Assembly: GCF_027531815.1 (NCBI RefSeq)
Contig: NZ_JAPZSK010000007.1
Location: forward strand, 82,701 to 146,700
Reading direction: 5' to 3'
Origin: Gemmatimonas sp.
Lineage (GTDB): Bacteria; Gemmatimonadota; Gemmatimonadetes; Gemmatimonadales; Gemmatimonadaceae
DNA: 64,000 nucleotides
A program made the translations under genes and the position numbers. How positions within the stretch are numbered: the stretch's first letter is position 1; the number at the start of each line of letters is the position of its first letter. The notes below the pieces were generated by a model. It made no database searches. It was not told the origin of the DNA and saw only the letters and a program-made list of their open reading frames with translations. Of the stretch, positions 1-9,662 are shown piece by piece.

Positions 1-270
1 CACGACATCGGTCGCCCCGATGCGAGGATGCTCCCCCTGATGACGGGTGAGATCGATGCGATCGCGCGCTTCGCGCATGGCCGCCAGCGCTGCCGGTACC
101 GCCGCCTCGAGCGTCGCGACGAACGTGATGACGGTGCGGTGGTGTGACGGATCGCTGGACACATCGAGTACGTGCGCACCGCTGGTGGTGGCAATGGCAT
201 CGCGGATGGCCGCGATGACGGTGGGATCACGGCCTTCGGAGAAGTTGGGGACGCACTCGACGAGGGGCAT
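1..270 (-). CDS. ftcD: Glutamate formimidoyltransferase, N-terminal part (gene cut by window edge)
   Basis: The reverse complement of the first 270 bases is an open frame of 90 codons with no stop, beginning at an ATG (CAT at 268-270). It starts MPLVECVPNFSEGRD, carries HHRTVITFV near residue 43 and ends with HQGEHPRIGATDVV. These are the signature segments of the formiminotransferase N-terminal subdomain, which moves the formimino group of N-formiminoglutamate to tetrahydrofolate in histidine breakdown. Only the first third or less of the enzyme is present, so a fused cyclodeaminase domain cannot be judged. It lies downstream of the inositol phosphatase gene on the same strand, 121 bases away. 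Confidence 0.88.
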   Translation of the reverse strand, partial: MPLVECVPNFSEGRDPTVIAAIRDAIATTSGAHVLDVSSDPSHHRTVITFVATLEAAVPAALAAMREARDRIDLTRHQGEHPRIGATDVV

Positions 271-321
271 GGGGCTGGCTCAGTGGTTGTCGTGGCGAAA
301 CCGCATGCGCGGAGTCGCGCC

Positions 322-345
322 GGAGCGGAGGAGCGGAGGAGCGGA
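322..345. repeat. 8-bp tandem repeat, three copies
   Basis: The octamer GGAGCGGA is repeated three times head to tail in the gap between the formimidoyltransferase start and the inositol phosphatase stop. The copies are perfect. It lies in the 5' region of the formimidoyltransferase gene, but no function can be assigned. Confidence 0.6.
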
Positions 346-391
346 GTCGTGGCGGAGCGGCGAGGTCGCGGGAGGTGTCAGGCCACACCCA

Positions 392-1207
392 TCAGTTCGC
401 GGGCGCCCTGGTCCGGTCGTTGAGGATATCGAGAAACCAGTCGTGCAACACGCCATTGGACGCCACGACGGGGCCGCCGATGAGGCGCGCATCGTGGCCA
501 TCCAGGTCGGTGACCCTGCCGCCCGCTTCGCGCACGAGGAGCACACCGGCGGCCAGGTCCCATGGGTTGAGCCACAGTTCCCAAAAGCCGTCGAAGCGAC
601 CGTTGGCCACGTCGGTGAGATCCAGCGCGGCGCTGCCGGCGCGTCGCATGCCGGCGGTCACCGGCATGAGGCGACGCATCATGCCAAGGTAGCGCTCGGC
701 GTACGACACATCGCGAAAGGGGAAGCCGGTGCCGATAAGGGCGCGCGCGGGGTCCACGATGCTGGACACATGCATGGGCTGCCCGTTGACGTGGGCTCCG
801 GTACCCGCCGCGGCCGTGTAGATACCGCCGCGCGCGACGTCATGAATGACGGCCGCCTGCGGTACGCCGTCGAGGGCAATGCAGATGGAGACGCCGTAGC
901 TGGGGAAGCCATGAAGGAAGTTGGTGGTGCCGTCGAGCGGGTCGACGATGGCCACCAGTCCGGTCTCGGGATCGGCGTCGTTGCTCAACTCCTCCCCCAC
1001 CACGCGCAAGTCGGGTACCTGCGACAGCAGGACGTCGCGAATGCGCTCCTCGGCCCCCAGGTCCACGTGGCTCACGAAGTCGGTGGCGCTCTTGGCCTCC
1101 CACGCAATGGCTCGGTGGGTGCGCGCCTCATGGGCGATGAAATCGGCGGCCACCTGCGCGGCGGCGGTGGCGGCAGCAAGCCAGAGGTGACGGTCGGCGG
1201 AGGACAT
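392..1207 (-). CDS. suhB: Inositol monophosphatase family protein
   Basis: The 271-residue protein has the three hallmark motifs of Mg2+-dependent inositol monophosphatases: GEE at 71-73, the metal-binding DPLDGTTNF at 89-97, and NPWDLAAG at about 214-221 followed by REAGG. The family dephosphorylates myo-inositol-1-phosphate and related sugar phosphates; some members act on PAP or fructose-1,6-bisphosphate, so the substrate is not fixed. The start was set at the ATG beginning MSSADRH because the frame upstream of it runs into the trpS promoter region and has no family similarity. Length matches the usual 260-275 residues. It is divergent from trpS, with about 117 bases between starts. Confidence 0.9.
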   Translation of the reverse strand: MSSADRHLWLAAATAAAQVAADFIAHEARTHRAIAWEAKSATDFVSHVDLGAEERIRDVLLSQVPDLRVVGEELSNDADPETGLVAIVDPLDGTTNFLHGFPSYGVSICIALDGVPQAAVIHDVARGGIYTAAAGTGAHVNGQPMHVSSIVDPARALIGTGFPFRDVSYAERYLGMMRRLMPVTAGMRRAGSAALDLTDVANGRFDGFWELWLNPWDLAAGVLLVREAGGRVTDLDGHDARLIGGPVVASNGVLHDWFLDILNDRTRAPAN

Positions 1208-1324
1208 GCGTGGAAACTGGCGAGGGGCGCCACGAAACTGCAGGAGGCAGACGGCCGCGCCGCCCCCACACCGCCGTCCGCCATTGCTGTTGGCCGCCTC
1301 GGCGGTGTTGGCTACGTTACCTCC

Positions 1325-2317
1325 ATGGCACGCATCTTCTCCGGCATCCAGCCCTCGGGCGAACTCCACATCGGCAACTATCTCGGTGCCGTCAAGAACT
1401 GGGTGAAGCTCCAGGGGGAGCACCCCGGCGCCATTTACTGCGTGGTGGATTATCACGCCATCACGGGGGCCTACGATCCGGCCGTGCTGCGGGCGCGGCG
1501 CTGGGGCATGGCCAAGAGCCTGCTGGCGTCCGGCATTGATCCGGCGCAGGCGATCCTCTTCATGCAGAGCGACGTGCCCGAGCACACCGAGCTGTCGTGG
1601 ATCTTCACCACGATCACGCCGCTGGGGGACCTCGAGCGCCAGACGCAGTTCAAGGACAAGTCCTCAAAGCTGGAAAGCATCCCGGCCGGTGTGCTCATGT
1701 ATCCGGTGCTGCAGGCGGCCGACATTCTCCTGTACCGCGCCGACAGCGTACCGGTGGGCGAGGATCAGATCCAGCACCTGGAGCTCGCGCGCGACACATC
1801 GCGCAAGTTCAACGCCAAGTTCGACGTGGCATACTTCCCCGAACCCAAACCGCTGCTCACCCCCACGCGGCGCATCCTTGGACTCGACGGCAACGCCAAG
1901 ATGTCGAAGTCGATGGGGAACACCATCGGGCTGCTGGAGAGTGACGACGAGATCTGGCAGAAGCTGCGGCCGGCGATGACCGACCCGCAGCGGGTGCGAA
2001 AGAGCGACCCGGGGCGCCCGGAGGTGTGCAATATCTTCCAGCTGCACAAGGCGTTCAATGCGGAGCACACCGTGGCGCAGGTGGCCGACCAGTGCAGCAC
2101 CGCGGGGTGGGGGTGCATGGACTGCAAGAAGGTGCTGCTGGAGGGGATGGTGCAGGAGCTGACGCCCATCCGTCGGCGGAGCGCCGAGCTCGACGCCGAG
2201 CCGTCGCGGGTGCTGGACGCGCTGGCGGACGGCGGGCGCGCCGCGCGGGCGATTGCCCAGCAGACGATGGGAGAAGTGCGGGAAATCATGGGGCTGAGCG
2301 GGCTGCCGGCCACGTAA
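1325..2317 (+). CDS. trpS: Tryptophanyl-tRNA synthetase
   Basis: This 330-residue class I aminoacyl-tRNA synthetase charges tRNA-Trp. It has the HIGH-type signature as HIGN at 15-18 and the KMSKS loop at 192-196, both at the family positions, plus the GEDQ segment near residue 145. The open frame extends far upstream to position 47, but that part is the antisense of the phosphatase gene; the ATG at 1325 begins MARIFSGIQPSG, which is where the family starts. Length agrees with bacterial TrpS (about 325-335). Confidence 0.96.
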   Translation: MARIFSGIQPSGELHIGNYLGAVKNWVKLQGEHPGAIYCVVDYHAITGAYDPAVLRARRWGMAKSLLASGIDPAQAILFMQSDVPEHTELSWIFTTITPLGDLERQTQFKDKSSKLESIPAGVLMYPVLQAADILLYRADSVPVGEDQIQHLELARDTSRKFNAKFDVAYFPEPKPLLTPTRRILGLDGNAKMSKSMGNTIGLLESDDEIWQKLRPAMTDPQRVRKSDPGRPEVCNIFQLHKAFNAEHTVAQVADQCSTAGWGCMDCKKVLLEGMVQELTPIRRRSAELDAEPSRVLDALADGGRAARAIAQQTMGEVREIMGLSGLPAT

Positions 2318-2337
2318 ATCCCGGCGCGTGTGACGGC

Positions 2338-2374
2338 GGGGCCACCGGCGTGACACCGGCGTGACACCGGCCCC
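2338..2374. repeat. GC-rich hairpin with short direct repeats between trpS and pilT
   Basis: GGGGCC at 2338-2343 can pair with GGCCCC at 2369-2374. The interior holds two and a half copies of the 11-mer CACCGGCGTGA. It lies just after trpS, but there is no T-tract, so a terminator is only a possibility. Confidence 0.35.
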
Positions 2375-2466
2375 CTGTCACGTTGCCGGAACTCTTGCAG
2401 GGTCGTCCCGGAACCGGGAGCACGTGAGCCGCGTGCGTCCGTTTCCTTCGAGCCGACCAAGAGACC

Positions 2467-3768
2467 GTGGCAATCGAACGCATCATCAAGGCAGCCGTCG
2501 AACGTGGGGCATCCGACGTGCACATCAAGGCGGGCGACGTCGTGCGCGCCCGCATTGACGGGCGGTTGGTGGTGCTGACGAAGCAGGCGCTCACGGCCGA
2601 GCAGACGCGAGCCATCGCGCTGCACCTCGTGAGCAACGATGCCGACCGCGCGACGATCGACACGCTGCGCGACTTCGACTGCTCCTGGGCGGCCCCCGGG
2701 GTGGGCCGGTTCCGCGTGAACATTCTGCGGCAGCGGGCGTCGCACTCGATCGTGATGCGCGTAATTCCCGAGAGGGTCCCTACCATGCAGTCACTGGCGT
2801 TGCCCTCGGTGCTGGCGCGTATTGCGCACACGGAGCGTGGCATGGTGCTGGTGACGGGCGTGACCGGATCCGGCAAGTCGAGCACGATGGCGGCGCTGGT
2901 GAACGAGATCAATGCGAGCCACGAGAAACACATTCTCACGCTCGAGAACCCAATCGAATTCCTCCACAACGACATCAAGAGCTCGGTGACGCAGCGCGAG
3001 GTGGGGATCGACACCGACACGTTCCGCATGGGACTGCGCGCCGCGCTCCGGCAGGATCCCGATGTGATCCTCATCGGCGAAATGCGCGATACCGAGACGA
3101 TCGACACGGCGATGAAGGCGGCGGAAACGGGGCACCTGTTGATCTCCACGTTGCACACCCCCGACGCCGTGACCACGGTGATGCGCATCGTGGCGATGTT
3201 CCCGCCAGAGGAGCAGCTGGTGGTGCGCATGCGTCTGGCGGAATCGCTGCACGCGGTGGTGTCGCAGCGCCTGTTGCCGCGCAAGAGCGGACAGGGGCGT
3301 GTGGTGGCCGCCGAGGTGATGATCAACACCAGCACCATTCGCGACCTCATCGCCGAGGGGCGCATTGCCGAGATCCGCGACTACATCGCCGACGGGTCGC
3401 AGTACGGCATGCAGACCTTCGACCAGCACCTCACGGAGCTGGTGCACAGCGGCGTGGTGGATTTCGAGGTGGCCAGGGGCGCGGCGACCAACCCCGCCGA
3501 CTTCGAGCTGTCGTTCCGCATGGGGCGGAGCCGCAAGACGCCCATCGCCGGGCAGACCATCAAGCCGACGGCCATGCCGGGGCTGTCGGCCACCACGCGA
3601 CCGGCGGTGCCGGCGCCGGCGCCACTGGGCGCCAACCCGCTCGGCACCGGGCAGCGGCTGCCCCCGCTCGCCACGCGTCCAAGCGGTCACGGCATGGTGA
3701 CGAGCCCCAACCCCCTGCAGAGCGACGCGATCTTCGGCAGCGGATTCGAGAATCTTTTCGGGCAGTAG
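2467..3768 (+). CDS. pilT: Twitching-motility retraction ATPase PilT
   Basis: PilT is the hexameric cytoplasmic ATPase that drives type IV pilus retraction. The protein begins MAIERIIKAAVERGASDVHI, the usual PilT start, and has Walker A GVTGSGKS at about 131-138, the Asp box around 158-165, Walker B with IGEMRD near 203-208, and the His box AETGHLLISTLHT. The start is a GTG at 2467. At 433 residues it is 60-90 longer than typical PilT because of a proline- and alanine-rich C-terminal tail after residue about 350, which probably is disordered. No other pilus genes are in the window. A PilU-like paralogue is possible but the sequence fits PilT well. Confidence 0.92.
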   Translation: MAIERIIKAAVERGASDVHIKAGDVVRARIDGRLVVLTKQALTAEQTRAIALHLVSNDADRATIDTLRDFDCSWAAPGVGRFRVNILRQRASHSIVMRVIPERVPTMQSLALPSVLARIAHTERGMVLVTGVTGSGKSSTMAALVNEINASHEKHILTLENPIEFLHNDIKSSVTQREVGIDTDTFRMGLRAALRQDPDVILIGEMRDTETIDTAMKAAETGHLLISTLHTPDAVTTVMRIVAMFPPEEQLVVRMRLAESLHAVVSQRLLPRKSGQGRVVAAEVMINTSTIRDLIAEGRIAEIRDYIADGSQYGMQTFDQHLTELVHSGVVDFEVARGAATNPADFELSFRMGRSRKTPIAGQTIKPTAMPGLSATTRPAVPAPAPLGANPLGTGQRLPPLATRPSGHGMVTSPNPLQSDAIFGSGFENLFGQ

Positions 3769-3885
3769 CACGCGGGCCGGGCACGGGCAGGGCGTACGCA
3801 GGGGGACGAGGGCTGGGGAGCCGGGCGCCGGAGAATGCGCACGGCAGGCCTCGCGCGGGTGGGGAGGCTGCGGCAACTTTGATGC

Positions 3886-4788
3886 ATGCCCAACCTCTCC
3901 GTCGCCCAGCTGGGCGGGCTCATGGTGCCCGCCATTTCCACGTTCACGCCGAGCGGTGAACTCGATGGCGCTGCCTTTCAGCGCAATCTCGATGCGCACC
4001 TGGCCTTCGGTATGGATGGCGTGCTGGTGGGGGGATCGAGTGGCGAGTCCGCCCTGCTCGAGAACGACGATCGGCGACAGCTGCTGGCGTGGGCGCGCGA
4101 GCGCATCCCGCAGGACAAGTGGCTCATTGCCGGCATCGGCAGCGAAAGCACGCGTCTCACGATCCAGCGTGCGCGCGATGCCCGCGAGGCCGGGGCCGAC
4201 GCGGTGCTGGTGATCTCCCCGCATTACTTCCTCAAGCGCATGACGGAGCGTGCCCTGCTGGCGCACTTCCACACCGTGGCGGACACGAGTCCGTTGCCGG
4301 TGATGCTGTACAACATGCCGGCGTATTCGCACCTCGTGCTGAGCCCGGCGTTCGTGCACGAGATGGCGCAGCATCCGAACGTGATCGGGATGAAGGACAG
4401 CGCCGGCAACCTCCCGGTGCTGCAGCAGTATCTCGAGGCGCAGGGCGACCAGTTCAAGGTCATCACGGGGAGTGGCGGAACCGTGGTTCCGGCGCTGACG
4501 GCTGGCGTGTCCGGGGCCATCCTGGCGATTGCCTTGTATGCCGGGCCGGCGGTGCGTCGCATGGTGGACACGTTCCGCGCCGGTGATCACGGGGCGGCCG
4601 CGGCCATGCAGAGTACGCTCACACCGCTGGCCACCGACATTGCCGGCGCCATGGGGCCGGCGGGAATCAAGGCGGCCATGGACCTCGTGGGGCTGCATGG
4701 CGGTCCCACGCGGGCACCGCTGCTGCCGGTGAGCGCGGAGGAGCTGGAGACCGTGCGGGAGCGGCTGGCGGGGGCGGGGCTGCTGTAG
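3886..4788 (+). CDS. Dihydrodipicolinate synthase / N-acetylneuraminate lyase family protein
   Basis: The 300-residue protein is a Schiff-base (beta/alpha)8 aldolase of the DapA family. It shows GGSSGES near residue 48 (the family pyruvate-binding G-x-x-GE loop), the tyrosine in LYNMPAYS near 144 and the Schiff-base lysine in GMKDSAGN near 168. DapA itself condenses pyruvate with aspartate semialdehyde in lysine synthesis, but relatives cleave hydroxy-oxo acids such as 4-hydroxy-2-oxoglutarate. The GGSSGES variant and the lack of lysine-pathway neighbours leave the substrate open, so no gene symbol is given. It stands alone between pilT and a DUF456 gene. Confidence 0.85.
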   Translation: MPNLSVAQLGGLMVPAISTFTPSGELDGAAFQRNLDAHLAFGMDGVLVGGSSGESALLENDDRRQLLAWARERIPQDKWLIAGIGSESTRLTIQRARDAREAGADAVLVISPHYFLKRMTERALLAHFHTVADTSPLPVMLYNMPAYSHLVLSPAFVHEMAQHPNVIGMKDSAGNLPVLQQYLEAQGDQFKVITGSGGTVVPALTAGVSGAILAIALYAGPAVRRMVDTFRAGDHGAAAAMQSTLTPLATDIAGAMGPAGIKAAMDLVGLHGGPTRAPLLPVSAEELETVRERLAGAGLL

Positions 4789-4915
4789 CCGCTGCGCTCA
4801 TCACCTGAAAGTGGCACGTACGACTCACCACGCGAGTGATGCGTCGTGCGTTCGAGTATTGCGTGGTGCGTCCGCTCGCCGAAACCATGGCCCGCCCGGT
4901 GTCGTACGGAGGGGC

Positions 4916-5434
4916 ATGATCGCCCTCACCCTGCTGGCCGTGGCGCTGGTCGTCGGTCTCCTGCTCGTCCCGCTGGGATTGCCGGGGCTGTGGGTCATGC
5001 TGGCTGCCACCTGCGGGTATTGGCTGGCGGTCCCCGGTGGCAGCGTGGGTGTGCTGACGGTGATCGTTGTGGCCACCCTGGTGATTGCCGCCGAGGTGGT
5101 GGAGTTCGCCGTGGCCGGGCGCTATGCGCGGCAGTACGGCGGTTCCCGCCGTGCCTCGTGGGGCGCCATTCTCGGCGGCCTCGTGGGGGCGGTGGTGGGG
5201 GTGCCGGTGCCGGTGGTCGGGTCCATGGTGGGCGCCTTCGCCGGCGCCTTTGGTGGTGCCCTGGTGGCCGAGCTCACGGTGCCACGCGAACGGCGTGGCG
5301 TCCCGGTGCAGGTGGCGAAGGGGGCGTTGATCGGTCGCGTGGTCGCAGCCGCCCTCAAGGTGGGGTTTGGGGTGGCCATTCTCTTTCTGGTCGGTGCTGC
5401 CGGTCTGGTGGGCCGGATGGCGGCGTCGGGCTGA
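4916..5434 (+). CDS. DUF456 family membrane protein
   Basis: This 172-residue protein is almost entirely hydrophobic. It has about four to five predicted membrane segments, the glycine-rich stretch GAILGGLVGAVVG and the pattern of DUF456 proteins, whose function is unknown. The open frame extends upstream to 4811, but the ATG at 4916 is preceded by GGAGGGG (4908-4914) and begins with the first membrane helix, MIALTLLAVALVVG. A strong hairpin terminator follows 70 bases after the stop. Confidence 0.8.
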   Translation: MIALTLLAVALVVGLLLVPLGLPGLWVMLAATCGYWLAVPGGSVGVLTVIVVATLVIAAEVVEFAVAGRYARQYGGSRRASWGAILGGLVGAVVGVPVPVVGSMVGAFAGAFGGALVAELTVPRERRGVPVQVAKGALIGRVVAAALKVGFGVAILFLVGAAGLVGRMAASG

Positions 5435-5504
5435 GGGCCACACCGTCGAGTGTGCCCGACCTTCGGTGTGGCGCGCACTCCGGTGAGGATCTAGATTCTC
5501 TCCA

Positions 5505-5535
5505 CGCCCTGCGGATCGTCCGCGGGGCGTTTTTT
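5505..5535 (+). terminator. Rho-independent terminator before purA
   Basis: An 11-bp stem (5505-5515 with 5519-5529, one G-T pair) closes a three-base loop and is followed by six T residues at 5530-5535. It ends transcription from the DUF456 gene. It sits only 36 bases before the purA start, so it could also act as a leader attenuator if transcription of purA begins further upstream. Confidence 0.85.
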
Positions 5536-5570
5536 GTGCGCGGCCGCCGAGGCCGCCGGAGACCGATCGC

Positions 5571-6857
5571 ATGTTCGATTCGAAGACGCGCACCGTGGTG
5601 GTCGTTGGGGCGCAGTGGGGCGACGAGGGTAAGGGCAAGCTGGTCGACGTGCTGGCTGAGCAGGCCGACTGGGTGGTGCGCTACCAGGGCGGCGCCAACG
5701 CCGGGCATACGGTGCATATCGGCGACACGTCGTTCATCCTGCACCAGATCCCGAGCGGCATCCTGCACCCGGGTGTGCGCTGTGCGATCGGCAACGGCGT
5801 GGTCATGGACCCCGAGACGCTCTTCACGGAAATCGACGAGCTGGTGGCCGACGGCGTGGACGTTGAGGGGCGCCTTTATGTAAGTGAACGGGCGCATCTG
5901 GTGATGCCGTATCACAAGCTGGTGGACAAGGCCAGTGCCGCCAGCAAGGCCATTGGTACGACGGGTCGCGGCATCGGTCCCGCCTACGAGGACAAGGTGG
6001 CGCGCCGCGGCGTCCGCGTGCTCGACCTGCGCAACGCGGACCGTCTCCGGGAACTGGTGAGCGCCGGCGTGGAGCGCGCCAACGCGCAGCTCGAGCGCAG
6101 CGGCGCCGAGGTGCGGGCCAGTGTGGAGCATACCATGCACGTGCTCGAAGCGCTGGCGCCGCGGCTGCTGGGGCTGGCCGACGATGTGGGGCTGTGCGTG
6201 CACCGCGCCATCAAGAGCGGCGCCGCCGTGCTGCTGGAAGGCGCGCAGGGGTCGCTGCTCGACATCGATCACGGCACGTATCCGTTCGTCACGTCGAGCA
6301 ACACGACGGTGGGCGGCGCGGCGACCGGGGTGGGGATCTCGCCCATGGCGCTCAACGCCGCGTTGGGTGTGGTGAAGGCGTACACCACTCGCGTGGGCAA
6401 CGGACCGCTCCCCACGGAGCTCGAGGAGCCGTTGCACAGCCACGTACGTCAGCTTGGACATGAGTTCGGCGCCACCACGGGACGTCCACGTCGCTGTGGC
6501 TGGTTCGACGGCGTCGTGGTCAAGTACGCGGCCCGTGTGAACGGCCTGACGGGGTTGGCCATCACCAAGCTCGACGTCCTCGATTCGCTGGACCAGCTGG
6601 CCGTGTGTACGGGCTACAAGGTGGGCGATGACGTGTACACCGAGTTCCCGGCGGATCTCGCGTTGCTCGAGCGGGCCGCGCCGATCTACGAGTGGTTCCC
6701 GGGATGGAAGCAAAGCACGCAGGACGCACGCTCGCTGAGCGACCTGCCGCCGGCGGCCCGGGCGTATCTCGACCGGCTGGAACAGCTGTGCGAGGCGCCC
6801 ATCGCGTACGTGAGCGTGGGGACGCGGCGCGACCAGATCATTGCGCTCGAGCGCTGA
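5571..6857 (+). CDS. purA: Adenylosuccinate synthetase
   Basis: PurA joins IMP and aspartate using GTP, the first committed step to AMP. The 428-residue protein has the full set of motifs: GDEGKGKLVD near residue 16 (P-loop and catalytic Asp), GGANAGHT near 42, TTGRGIGPAYEDK near 131, GNGPLPTE near 283 and GRPRRCGWFD near 307. Length is that of typical bacterial PurA. The start ATG at 5571 lies 36 bases after the terminator hairpin. The next gene starts 21 bases after the stop. Confidence 0.97.
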   Translation: MFDSKTRTVVVVGAQWGDEGKGKLVDVLAEQADWVVRYQGGANAGHTVHIGDTSFILHQIPSGILHPGVRCAIGNGVVMDPETLFTEIDELVADGVDVEGRLYVSERAHLVMPYHKLVDKASAASKAIGTTGRGIGPAYEDKVARRGVRVLDLRNADRLRELVSAGVERANAQLERSGAEVRASVEHTMHVLEALAPRLLGLADDVGLCVHRAIKSGAAVLLEGAQGSLLDIDHGTYPFVTSSNTTVGGAATGVGISPMALNAALGVVKAYTTRVGNGPLPTELEEPLHSHVRQLGHEFGATTGRPRRCGWFDGVVVKYAARVNGLTGLAITKLDVLDSLDQLAVCTGYKVGDDVYTEFPADLALLERAAPIYEWFPGWKQSTQDARSLSDLPPAARAYLDRLEQLCEAPIAYVSVGTRRDQIIALER

Positions 6858-6878
6858 GGCGTTTCAGCCAACCACCGG

Positions 6879-7913
6879 GTGACCGTGGAGACCACGACCG
6901 TAGACCTTGCCGTCGTCGGCGCTGGCCCCTGCGGGTTGGCGGCGGCAATCGCCGCGCAGCGCGCAGGGCTGTCGGCTGTCGTGTTCGATCGCGGCTGTCT
7001 CGTGAACGGGATCGCCGGCTACCCCACGTACATGACGTTCTTCTCCACGGCGGAGCGCATCGCCATCGGTGGGGTGCCGTTCATCGTGGCCACAGAGAAG
7101 CCCACGCGTCGCGATGCGCTGGCCTATTACCGTGGGGTGGCCGACGTGTACGGGCTGGACGTGCGGCAGTACGAGACGGTGCAGACCATGCGTCAGGTAC
7201 GTGTGGACCCGCGTCCCGGGCCGTCGGAGTCGGAGCGGGCGGCGCGGTGGCTGCTGCGCAGCGAGAAGCGTTCCGGGGTGGTGCGCGAAACGGCGGCCCA
7301 TGCGGTGGTGATCGCCACGGGCTACTTCGGACGCCCCAACCGCCTGGGGGTGCCGGGAGAATCGCTGTCGCACGTGCGACACGGCTACCTCGAGGGGCAC
7401 GCCGCCTGGCGGGAGCCCGTGGTAATCGTGGGGGGCGCCAACAGTGCGGTGGACGCGGCGCTGGACATGTACCGCGCCGGCGCACAGGTAACGATGGTGC
7501 ACGTCGCCGAGGGGCTCGATGCAAATGTGAAGCCGTGGGTGCGTCCGGAGATCGAGGCGCGCCTGCGGGAGGGCGCCATCACGGCGCGCTTCGGCTCACG
7601 CGTGGTCGCCATCGAGCTGGAGACCGTGGTGATCGAGGGGCCCGCCGGCACCGAGCGGCTGCCCGCGACGCAGGTATACACCATGACCGGCTACCTGCCG
7701 GAGACGGGGCTGCTCGAACAGATCGGTGTGCCCATCGATGCGCTCAGCGGTATCCCCGCGCACGACCCGATCACCATGGCCACACCGCTCCCGGGCGTCT
7801 ACCTTGCGGGAGTCATCGCGAGCGGCAACCAGGCCAATCGCATCTTCATCGAAAACGGCCGCGATCATGGCGACGCCATCGTGGCCCATCTGCTCCGCCA
7901 TTCGCTGCGCTGA
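6879..7913 (+). CDS. ypdA: YpdA family bacillithiol-disulfide reductase-like flavoprotein
   Basis: The 344-residue protein has two dinucleotide-binding motifs: GAGPCGLAAAI near residue 14 for FAD and VGGANSAVDAA near 187 for NAD(P)H. It also has the YpdA-specific block FFSTAERIAIGG followed by a conserved TEKPTRRDALAYYR segment. In Firmicutes YpdA (Bdr) reduces bacillithiol disulfide; unlike thioredoxin reductases it has no CxxC redox pair, and none is visible here. The start is a GTG at 6879, with a second in-frame GTG at 6885. It sits between purA and glyQS. Finding it outside Firmicutes and Bacteroidetes suggests that bacillithiol or a related thiol is made here, which is inference. Confidence 0.85.
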   Translation: MTVETTTVDLAVVGAGPCGLAAAIAAQRAGLSAVVFDRGCLVNGIAGYPTYMTFFSTAERIAIGGVPFIVATEKPTRRDALAYYRGVADVYGLDVRQYETVQTMRQVRVDPRPGPSESERAARWLLRSEKRSGVVRETAAHAVVIATGYFGRPNRLGVPGESLSHVRHGYLEGHAAWREPVVIVGGANSAVDAALDMYRAGAQVTMVHVAEGLDANVKPWVRPEIEARLREGAITARFGSRVVAIELETVVIEGPAGTERLPATQVYTMTGYLPETGLLEQIGVPIDALSGIPAHDPITMATPLPGVYLAGVIASGNQANRIFIENGRDHGDAIVAHLLRHSLR

Positions 7914-7968
7914 CGCCCGGCATCCAGCCGGGTCATCCGGTGCAGCGCGACCCTGAACACCGAGTGCC

Positions 7969-9312
7969 ATGAGTCATCCCGATGTGATGGACAAGCTGGT
8001 GTCGCTGTGCAAGCGACGGGGCTTCATCTTCCAGTCGTCCGAGATCTACGGCGGCACGGGATCGGTGTGGGACTATGGCCCGCTGGGCGTGGAGCTCAAG
8101 AAGAACATCAAGGATCGCTGGTGGCACGCGATGGTGCGGTCGCGCGACGATATCGAGGGGCTCGACGCGGCCATCCTCATGCATCCGCGCACCTGGGAAG
8201 CGAGCGGGCATGTGGCCGGTTTCGTGGACCCGCTCGTGGACTGCAAGACGTGCAAGGGCCGTTTTCGCGCCGACAAGCTGGAAGATGCGCGCTGCCCGCA
8301 GAAGCCGAGCAAGCAGCCGGGCCAGCACGACGCCTGCCAGCTCACCGAGGCGCGGCAGTTCAATCTGATGTTCAAGACGCACATGGGCGCGCTGGAGGAG
8401 AGCGCGAGCATCGTGTACCTGCGGCCGGAAACGGCGCAGGGGATCTTCGTGAACTTCCTGAACGTGCAGCAGAGCATGCGCCAGAAGGTGCCGTTCGGCA
8501 TCGCGCAGATCGGCAAGGCGTTCCGCAACGAGATCACGCCGGGGAACTTCATTTTTCGCACGCGCGAGTTCGAGCAGATGGAGATGCAGTTCTTCGTCGA
8601 ACCCGGCACGGACATGGAGTGGTTCGAGACGTGGAAGGCGCTGCGCATGCAGTGGCACCTCGACCTTGGCCTCTCGCCCGACCGTCTCAAGTTCCACCAG
8701 CACACGGCGGGTGAACTGGCGCACTACGCGCGCGCGGCGTTCGACGTGACCTTCGACTTTGGCGGCACGCTGGGCTACCAGGAAATCGAAGGTGTGCACA
8801 ACCGCAGCGACTTCGACCTGACGCAGCACCAGCAGTTCTCGAGCAAGAAGCTCGAGTACTTCGACCAGGTGAACAACAAGCGCTACGTGCCGTACGTGAT
8901 CGAAACGTCGGTGGGCGCCGATCGCGTGACACTGGCTGCCCTGGTGAATGCCTACCGCGAAGAGGTGGTGGAAGGCGAGGCCGAAGGGCGCGTGGTGCTG
9001 GGGCTGCACCCGTCGATTGCGCCGATCAAGGCGGCCATCTTCCCGCTCACCAAGAAGGACGGGCAGCCGGAGATGGCGAAGAGGCTGCTGGACGATCTGC
9101 GCGGGGCGTTCACCGTGGACTACGACGAAACGGGCTCGATCGGTAAGCGCTACCGGCGTCAGGACGAAGTGGGCACGCCGTTCTGCATCACGGTGGACGG
9201 GCAGAGCACGGGCGACCACACGGTCACGGTGCGCGACCGCGATACGCTGGCGCAGGACCGGGTGGACGCGTCGCAGCTTCGGGCGTACCTGGCGGGCAAG
9301 CTTCTCGGCTAA
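7969..9312 (+). CDS. glyS: Glycyl-tRNA synthetase (single-chain type)
   Basis: This 447-residue class II synthetase charges tRNA-Gly and belongs to the alpha2 type (GlyQS-like), not the alpha2beta2 type. It has the start segment [16 protein letters not shown], the motif-2 region around [12 protein letters not shown] and FRNEITP, and a C-terminal anticodon-binding domain from about residue 340 ([16 protein letters not shown]). An insertion near residue 85-110 carries paired cysteines (CKTCKG, RCP), as in related enzymes. Length is normal for the family. Confidence 0.95.
   Translation: MSHPDVMDKLVSLCKRRGFIFQSSEIYGGTGSVWDYGPLGVELKKNIKDRWWHAMVRSRDDIEGLDAAILMHPRTWEASGHVAGFVDPLVDCKTCKGRFRADKLEDARCPQKPSKQPGQHDACQLTEARQFNLMFKTHMGALEESASIVYLRPETAQGIFVNFLNVQQSMRQKVPFGIAQIGKAFRNEITPGNFIFRTREFEQMEMQFFVEPGTDMEWFETWKALRMQWHLDLGLSPDRLKFHQHTAGELAHYARAAFDVTFDFGGTLGYQEIEGVHNRSDFDLTQHQQFSSKKLEYFDQVNNKRYVPYVIETSVGADRVTLAALVNAYREEVVEGEAEGRVVLGLHPSIAPIKAAIFPLTKKDGQPEMAKRLLDDLRGAFTVDYDETGSIGKRYRRQDEVGTPFCITVDGQSTGDHTVTVRDRDTLAQDRVDASQLRAYLAGKLLG

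Positions 9313-9662
<350 letters not shown>

Noticed and set aside
47..1324. N-terminal extension of TrpS by 426 codons in the same frame
   Set aside because: This part is the antisense of the inositol phosphatase gene, and TrpS family proteins start at MARIFSG.
2791..4698. Long minus-strand open frame of 635 codons across pilT and the DapA-family gene
   Set aside because: It spans two well-supported + strand genes and its translation is His/Arg/Gly-rich with no motif, the usual mirror frame of GC-rich codons.
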